The position numbers and the translations under genes were made by a program. From an uncultured Clostridia bacterium (GTDB taxonomy: Bacteria > Bacillota > Clostridia > Oscillospirales > Oscillospiraceae), in assembly GCA_945864305.1 (NCBI GenBank), contig CAMBAJ010000015.1:1-38339 (forward strand): a stretch of 38,339 bases of DNA. Reading direction: 5' to 3'. Position 1 is the stretch's first letter. The number at the start of each line of letters is the position of its first letter. The notes under the pieces are model-generated. The model saw only the letters and a program-made list of their open reading frames with translations. It was not told the DNA's origin and searched no databases. This document shows positions 30,685 to 38,339 of this stretch, in pieces.

Positions 30685-33078
30685 TCAGCGCAGCGTCACC
30701 ACGGTCACGCCGCTCTCGCCCTCGCCGTAGACGCCCAGGCGAAAAGACTTGACCGCCCTGTTCCGCCGCAGGATATCGTGGACGGCCTTCCGCAGGGCGC
30801 CGGTGCCCTTGCCGTGGATGATGGTCACGGTGTCCAGATGGCCCATGACGGCGGCGGAGAGGAAGTTCTCCACCACGCCCTCGGCCTCCAGCGTCTCCAA
30901 CCCCCGGATATCCAGCTCCCGGGCCGCGGAGGTCCGCAGCTGCCGGGCCGCGTTGTGACTGATGGATACTACCGCCTTCTTCTTTTGCGCCGCCCGCTCA
31001 TCATCCTCAATCAAGCGGACCTCATCGGCTTTTGCCTTCATTTTCAGCGCGCCGGCCTTCAGCTGCAGCGTGCCGTCCTTACCCACGGACACCACCTCCG
31101 CCGGCTGCCGGACACCGGGAATCTCCACCAGATCGCCCTCCCGGATGGGACGGCTGGGCTTGGGGATGGGCTCCTGCCGGGCGTCCCGCTTGGAGACGGC
31201 GTCCTCCGCCTCGTTCAGCTTCCGGCGCAACTCCGCCTGGGCCTCGTTGGCGTTGGCGGCCCGCTCCGCTCTGGCCTGGGCCTTCCGCATTTCAGAGAGC
31301 TCCGCGAACACCTGGTCCGCCGTGGAACGGGCGTCCCGCAGGATGCGCTTGGCCTCCGCCTCGCCCCGGCTGCGGGCATTCTCCTTGGCCCGCTCCATCT
31401 GCTCCCGGAACTCCCGGGCACGTCTAGCGTCCTCCTCCCGCTGCCGGTACAGGCGGTTGGCCTCCTGCTCCCGCTTCTCCAGGGCCTGCCGCTTGGCCTC
31501 CAGTTGGGTCAGGATATCCTCAAAGCGGACGCTCTCGCCGCTCATCTGGACCTTGGCCGCCTCGATGACCTCGTCCGGCAGGCCCAGCCGCTTGGAGATG
31601 GCGAAGGCGTTGGACTTGCCGGGAATGCCGATCAGCAGCCGGTAGGTGGGGCTCAGGGTCTCCACGTCGAACTCACAGGAGGCGTTCTCCACACCCGCCG
31701 TGGTCATGGCGAAGGTCTTGAGCTCCGCGTAGTGAGTGGTAGCCGCCACCCGGGCCCCCATGGCACGGACGTGCTGGATGACCGCGATGGCCAGCGCCGC
31801 GCCCTCCACCGGGTCCGTACCGGCGCCCAGCTCGTCAAAGAGAATCAAGCTCTTGCTGTCCGCCTCCCGCAAAATTGACACGATATTGGTCATATGTGCT
31901 GAGAAAGTGGACAAATTCTGTTCAATGCTCTGCTCGTCGCCGATATCCGCCAGCACCCGCTCATAGACGGAAATAGCGCTGCGGTCCCCCACCGGGATGT
32001 GGAGGCCGCACTGGGTCATCAGCGTCAGCAGGCCCAGGGTCTTGAGGCTGACGGTCTTGCCGCCGGTGTTGGGGCCGGTGATGACCAGGGTGTCGAAGGT
32101 GTCTCCCAGCTCGATGTCGATGGGCACGGCCTTTTTGGCATCCAGCAGCGGATGCCGGGCCCGCCGCAGGTGGATGGCCCCGTCCCGGCGAATCTCCGGG
32201 CGCACGCCGTCCATCTTGTAGCTGAGCTGGCCCCGGGCAAAGATCAGGTCCAGATGGACCAGCGTGTCGTAGTCCCACTGGATATCCTCCCGGTGGGCCG
32301 CCGCTTCCGCGGACAGCTCCGCCAGTATGCGCTCGATCTCCTTCTGCTCCTTGGCCTCCAGCTCGATCAGCTCGTTGTTGGCCTGGACGACGCCCATGGG
32401 CTCCACGAACAGCGTGGCGCCGGAGGAGGAGATGTCGTGGACCAGACCCGGCAGATCGCCTTTGTGCTCTGCCTTTACCGGCACCACAAAGCGGCCGTCC
32501 CGCTGGGTGATGATGGTCTCCTGCAAAATTTTCCCGTAGGTGGGAGAGGAGATGATCTTCTGCAAAATCTGGCGGCTCTTGGCCTGGGCCGCCCGCATGT
32601 GCCGCCGGATATCCGCCAGCTCCGTGCTGGCCGCGTCGGCGATGGTGTCCTCGTCCACGATACAGCGCTTGATCTTCTCCTCCAGGAAACGGTTGCCGTG
32701 GAGGGACAGAAACAGGTGGTCGATGGCCGTCTTTTCCACCGCCTCGTCGTTGAAGTACTCCTTGGCCCGCCGGGCGGCGGTCAGCAGGCCGGCGATGGTC
32801 AGCAGCTCCCGGGTGTTGAGACTGCCGCCACGGTCCGCCCGGTCCAGCGCCTCCGCCACCGGCTTCACGCCGGAAAAGGACGGTGCGCCATGGAGGCCGA
32901 TCATCGCCCGGGCCGCGCCGGTCTGGTCCAGCAGGCGCAGGACCTCCTCCGGTTCCGTCTCCGGCCGGACCCGCAGAGCCCTGGCCTTGGCCTCGGCGCT
33001 GACGGCCTGATCGCTCAGCAATTGCAGCACTCTGGGCAGCTCCAAGGTACGGATGGATTTGTCAAACAGTTCGCTCAT
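30685..33078 (-). CDS. mutS2: Endonuclease MutS2
   Basis: A MutS-type ATPase/nuclease that in bacteria suppresses homologous recombination or acts on collided ribosomes. The 797-residue protein has the MutS2 core, Walker [14 protein letters not shown] near residue 335, Walker [14 protein letters not shown], a long Arg/Glu/Ala-rich coiled coil (about 510-640), and a C-terminal Smr domain with LDIRGL and the HGKGTGALR motif. It lacks the N-terminal mismatch-binding domain of MutS, as expected. The start at 33078 is chosen because GAGGA is six bases upstream; an ATG two codons earlier abuts that site. It lies 46 bases downstream of recO. Confidence 0.96.
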   Translation of the reverse strand: MSELFDKSIRTLELPRVLQLLSDQAVSAEAKARALRVRPETEPEEVLRLLDQTGAARAMIGLHGAPSFSGVKPVAEALDRADRGGSLNTRELLTIAGLLTAARRAKEYFNDEAVEKTAIDHLFLSLHGNRFLEEKIKRCIVDEDTIADAASTELADIRRHMRAAQAKSRQILQKIISSPTYGKILQETIITQRDGRFVVPVKAEHKGDLPGLVHDISSSGATLFVEPMGVVQANNELIELEAKEQKEIERILAELSAEAAAHREDIQWDYDTLVHLDLIFARGQLSYKMDGVRPEIRRDGAIHLRRARHPLLDAKKAVPIDIELGDTFDTLVITGPNTGGKTVSLKTLGLLTLMTQCGLHIPVGDRSAISVYERVLADIGDEQSIEQNLSTFSAHMTNIVSILREADSKSLILFDELGAGTDPVEGAALAIAVIQHVRAMGARVAATTHYAELKTFAMTTAGVENASCEFDVETLSPTYRLLIGIPGKSNAFAISKRLGLPDEVIEAAKVQMSGESVRFEDILTQLEAKRQALEKREQEANRLYRQREEDARRAREFREQMERAKENARSRGEAEAKRILRDARSTADQVFAELSEMRKAQARAERAANANEAQAELRRKLNEAEDAVSKRDARQEPIPKPSRPIREGDLVEIPGVRQPAEVVSVGKDGTLQLKAGALKMKAKADEVRLIEDDERAAQKKKAVVSISHNAARQLRTSAARELDIRGLETLEAEGVVENFLSAAVMGHLDTVTIIHGKGTGALRKAVHDILRRNRAVKSFRLGVYGEGESGVTVVTLR

Positions 33079-33124
33079 ATTCATTCCTCTTCGTATAATC
33101 TCTCGTCATTATACAAGATGTTAT

Positions 33125-33901
33125 CTATTTTGGCGGATTTTCCACTGGCTGGAGGCTCTTATAGAAGTCCAGCGTCCGGAATCCCCGCTCCAGCTGTGCC
33201 GCCGCGAAGGCCTCCGCGGCATCGGACAGGCGCTTCAGCGCCTTTTCCCCCAGCGTGAAGGAATACAGCCGTTTCGGGTCCCCGTACACGATATGCCGCA
33301 GAGCGGCCAGGGAGCTGGGGCACAGCGGCATGGACAGCGACCGCTCCTGGACGCCGCAGGTCCCGCACCGCAGGACCCCCTGCACCACATCCAGCATCGG
33401 CTGCTCCGGGTCCGGATTTCCGCAGTAGGCACAGCTGTCCGCCAGCGGCTCATAGCCCGCCAGACAGAGCAGCTTGAGCTCAAAGGCGGGTTTCACCAGC
33501 GCCGCTGGCTTTCCCAGCGCCGCCAGCGCATACAGGCCGTTCAGAAGGTGCCGCAGCAGCTCGGGCGCAGGCGTGTCCTCCGCCGTGACGGCCTCCGTCA
33601 GCTCCGCGAAGTAGAACCCCAGCGCCATGGCGTCCAGGTCCTTCCGCAGACCATTGAACAGCTCCAGGGTGGAGCCCTCGTTGGCGTAGTACCAGTCGCC
33701 CTTTTGATACAACGTCCACTCGGAGTAGGCCAGGGACTGGGCACAGGCGGCGTACTTGCAGCTCTTCCGGCGGGCGCCCCGGGCGATCACCGGTATTTTG
33801 CCGCATTTATCGGTTAAAACAGTCAATATTTTGTCTGTTTCTTTGGTCTCTGTCTCCCGCAGGACAATCCCGCGGGCCACGATGTACGGCGTTCCCGCCA
33901 C
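33125..33901 (-). CDS. recO: DNA repair protein RecO
   Basis: RecO works with RecR and RecF to load RecA on gapped DNA. The 258-residue protein has an N-terminal OB-fold with VARGIVLRETETKETDKILTVL, and a zinc-binding segment with CAYC and CGTC pairs around the middle of the protein. The start is a GTG at 33901 preceded by AAGGTGG. It ends with TAG. It directly follows yqzL, from which only 42 bases and a hairpin separate it. The gene order era-yqzL-recO matches Bacillus. Confidence 0.93.
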   Translation of the reverse strand: MAGTPYIVARGIVLRETETKETDKILTVLTDKCGKIPVIARGARRKSCKYAACAQSLAYSEWTLYQKGDWYYANEGSTLELFNGLRKDLDAMALGFYFAELTEAVTAEDTPAPELLRHLLNGLYALAALGKPAALVKPAFELKLLCLAGYEPLADSCAYCGNPDPEQPMLDVVQGVLRCGTCGVQERSLSMPLCPSSLAALRHIVYGDPKRLYSFTLGEKALKRLSDAAEAFAAAQLERGFRTLDFYKSLQPVENPPK

Positions 33902-33920
33902 GTGCTCACCACCTTATGTA

Positions 33921-33939
33921 CGGGGGAGAAGCTCCCCCG
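33921..33939. other. GC-rich hairpin between yqzL and recO
   Basis: CGGGGGAG and CTCCCCCG form a perfect 8-bp stem with an AAG loop. It lies between the yqzL stop and the recO ribosome site, so it may modulate recO translation or stabilise mRNA. Confidence 0.6.
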
Positions 33940-33943
33940 CTGC

Positions 33944-34054
33944 TCACAGGATGGGAGGCAGCTGGTCCCCTCCATCCTCCAGTTTCCGGTAGAGCATGTA
34001 GGCCAGCGGCTCTCCGGTCATGCAGAACAATTCCCAAAACGGCTCGGCTTCCAT
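33944..34054 (-). CDS. yqzL: YqzL family protein
   Basis: A 36-residue protein, easily overlooked because of its size: MEAEPFWELFCMTG, then EPLAYMLYRKLEDG and a short tail. The pattern FW.LF..TG...AY.LY..LE is that of YqzL, a tiny Firmicute protein of unknown function. The ATG at 34054 has a strong AAAGGAGG site. It lies between era and recO, exactly where yqzL sits in Bacillus subtilis, which supports the call. Confidence 0.85.
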   Translation of the reverse strand: MEAEPFWELFCMTGEPLAYMLYRKLEDGGDQLPPIL

Positions 34055-34145
34055 GGCGCAGACCTCCTTTTGGGAATAGTCTGCGAAATACGTCGAATCT
34101 TATAGCTGGGAATCTTTGCAGATATTCAATAAATGTCAGCCGCAG

Positions 34146-35045
34146 TCAGTCGTCGTTGTAACCAAAGGACCGCACATAGTTGATATTGTCACGCCAGTTC
34201 TCCTTGACCTTGACCCAGGTCTCCAGGTACACCTTGGTGCCCATGAACTTCTCCATGTCGTGGCGGGCCATGGTGCTGATCTTTTTCAGCATGGCGCCCT
34301 GCTTGCCGATGATGATGCCCTTGTGGCTGGCCTTTTCGCAGTAGATGGTGGCGTCCACGTCGATGACGCCGGAGTCCCGCTCGGAGAACTTGGTGATCTC
34401 CACGGCGGTGCCGTGGGGAATTTCCTTATCCAGGCACAGCAGCAGCTTCTCCCGGACGATCTCCCCCATCACCTGCCGCTCCGGCTGGTCGCTGGTCTGG
34501 CCGTCGGGGAACAACTGGGGACCCTCGGAGGCGTATTTCCGCAGTTCCTTCATCAGGTCCTCCAGGCCGTCGCCGGTATGGGCGGAGATGGGGATGATGG
34601 CGTCGAAGCCGTCCCAGGCCTCGTTGTAGGCGGCGATGACCGGCAGCAGCGCCGCCGGCTCCACGGTGTCGATCTTGTTGATGCAGAGGATGGCGGGCAG
34701 GTGCTCCTCCTTGATGCGCTCGATCAGGGCCAGCTCCGGCGCGCCCACATGGGCGATGGGCTCCACCAGCAGCAGGGCGCAGTCCACGTCGGAGAGGCTG
34801 GAGGTGACGACCTTCACCATGTAGTCTCCCAGGGCGGACTTGGGCTTGTGGAGGCCGGGGGTGTCCAGCAGGATATACTGGGTGTCCTCCCGGTTCACCA
34901 CGCCGTAGATGCGGTTCCGGGTGGTCTGGGCCTTGTTGGAGACGATGGCGACCTTCTCGCCCACCAGAGCGTTGGTCAGGCTGGATTTGCCCACATTGGG
35001 GCGGCCGCAGACGGTAATCATAGCGACGTTTTTGATGTCAGACAT
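34146..35045 (-). CDS. era: GTPase Era
   Basis: An essential GTPase that binds 16S rRNA and helps assemble the 30S subunit. The 299-residue protein has P-loop GRPNVGKSS (14-22), the effector-region TTRNRIYG, DTPGLHKPK, the NKID motif, and a C-terminal KH domain (about 205-285) with GIIIGKQGAMLKKI. The full length is standard. The ATG follows GAGGAT. It lies downstream of uvrA and upstream of yqzL-recO on the same strand. Confidence 0.97.
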   Translation of the reverse strand: MSDIKNVAMITVCGRPNVGKSSLTNALVGEKVAIVSNKAQTTRNRIYGVVNREDTQYILLDTPGLHKPKSALGDYMVKVVTSSLSDVDCALLLVEPIAHVGAPELALIERIKEEHLPAILCINKIDTVEPAALLPVIAAYNEAWDGFDAIIPISAHTGDGLEDLMKELRKYASEGPQLFPDGQTSDQPERQVMGEIVREKLLLCLDKEIPHGTAVEITKFSERDSGVIDVDATIYCEKASHKGIIIGKQGAMLKKISTMARHDMEKFMGTKVYLETWVKVKENWRDNINYVRSFGYNDD

Positions 35046-35089
35046 AGGTGATCCTCAACTTTCTTTTTGTTAAGCGTTTTTTGTATGAA

Positions 35090-35108
35090 CTGTCCCCCTC
35101 GGGGACAG
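35090..35108 (-). terminator. GC-rich hairpin after uvrA
   Basis: CTGTCCCC and GGGGACAG form a perfect 8-bp stem with a three-base loop, 12 bases after the uvrA stop. Only a poor T stretch follows, so it may attenuate rather than stop transcription into era. Confidence 0.5.
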
Positions 35109-35119
35109 GAGTACACATG

Positions 35120-37945
<2,826 letters not shown>

Positions 37946-38339
37946 AGACGAAGGGTTCTCCTTTTTTACAAGATGCAGTGTTGGCCGCCGGGCAGGCGGT
38001 GCGGGGGTGTCCCCCCTCGGGGGGGACGAGGAAATGAACCCCCCATTTTCTTTTCGGTCTTGCCGAAAAGAAAACGGGCCGTTCACGGTCCAAAAGAAAA
38101 GGCGCTAAGGCCCAAATCCTTCCCTTCGGTCAGGTATGGGCAAAACGGGGGTCGAGCGAGACGGTGCCCCTGTAAATCGATGGTCTCCTACCGGGTGCGC
38201 TCGGGTCTGTGGGAACAGTGAGAGTGCTTCCCCGCATTTGGGGGCGTGGGTGCTTCTTTCGGGGTGGTCGTCGAATGGACTGTTCTTCTCTTTCCGCGCT
38301 CCCCGCTTCGCTCAGCGCTGCCGGGGTAGAAAATTGAGA
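37946..38339. other. Gene-free region upstream of uvrA with GC-rich palindromes
   Basis: 394 bases to the window edge without a convincing gene. Palindromes: GTCCCCCC/GGGGGGAC (38009-38027), TTTTCTTTTCGG/CCGAAAAGAAAA (38046-38074), and an imperfect GGGCCGT/ACGGTCC (38076-38091). The style resembles a non-coding dispersed repeat. No clear promoter for uvrA was found. Confidence 0.5.
38046..38074. repeat. Perfect 12-bp inverted repeat
   Basis: TTTTCTTTTCGG and CCGAAAAGAAAA with a five-base loop, the strongest structure in the region before uvrA. A/T-rich ends let it act as a terminator in either direction. Confidence 0.65.

Overview
The window is chromosomal DNA from a G+C-rich, low-motility-type Firmicute. 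The gene content (T-box-controlled trp genes, an [FeFe] hydrogenase, era-yqzL-recO order, many GC-rich hairpins, AGGAGG-type ribosome sites) fits the Oscillospiraceae (Flavonifractor/Oscillibacter/Lawsonibacter-like gut anaerobes). That placement is an inference from gene content and codon use. There are no phage genes, transposases, CRISPR arrays or rRNA genes.

Layout. 1-3 kb: prfC (release factor 3) and an inositol-dehydrogenase-like oxidoreductase with a frameshift. 3-6.4 kb, minus strand: an xpaC-telA pair followed by a TPM-domain membrane protein with a long glycine-rich tail. 6.5-8.1 kb, minus: a DUF6512 membrane protein and azlCD, in which azlC carries an in-frame amber codon. 8.2-11.2 kb, minus: murI, a DUF1934 protein and argS behind one promoter. 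11.4-13 kb, plus: an unknown acidic protein and a DUF362/ferredoxin protein. 13.1-15.6 kb: a DUF4358 lipoprotein and, divergently, a BrnQ transporter. 15.9-19.5 kb: a two-gene hydrogenase operon, a NuoF/GltD-like flavoprotein plus a modular [FeFe] hydrogenase. 19.6-22.6 kb, minus: two tandem paralogs of unknown function, a zinc-ribbon protein and glpK. 22.7 kb: a divergent alpha/beta hydrolase.

23.7-26.8 kb is a tryptophan operon: a promoter and a T-box leader with a TGG specifier, a 208-nt scar joining the start of trpE to the end of trpG, then intact, translationally coupled trpD, trpC and trpF. No trpB or trpA follows. 27.1-27.4 kb holds tRNA-Leu(UAG) and a decayed partial copy of it. 27.7-29.8 kb: a pyridoxal/pyridoxamine kinase and an MFS transporter. 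29.8-38 kb, minus: uvrA, era, a 36-residue YqzL, recO, mutS2 and a uridine-phosphorylase-like gene, largely DNA repair and ribosome-assembly functions.

The most notable theme is local gene decay. Within 26 kb there are a one-base frameshift, an amber nonsense codon, a trpE-trpG fusion deletion under an apparently intact tryptophan-sensing leader, and a degraded tRNA copy. The first two could be base-call errors; the last two cannot easily be explained that way. No clearly new multi-gene system was found. The best leads are the trp scar, the tandem unknown paralogs and the hydrogenase module.
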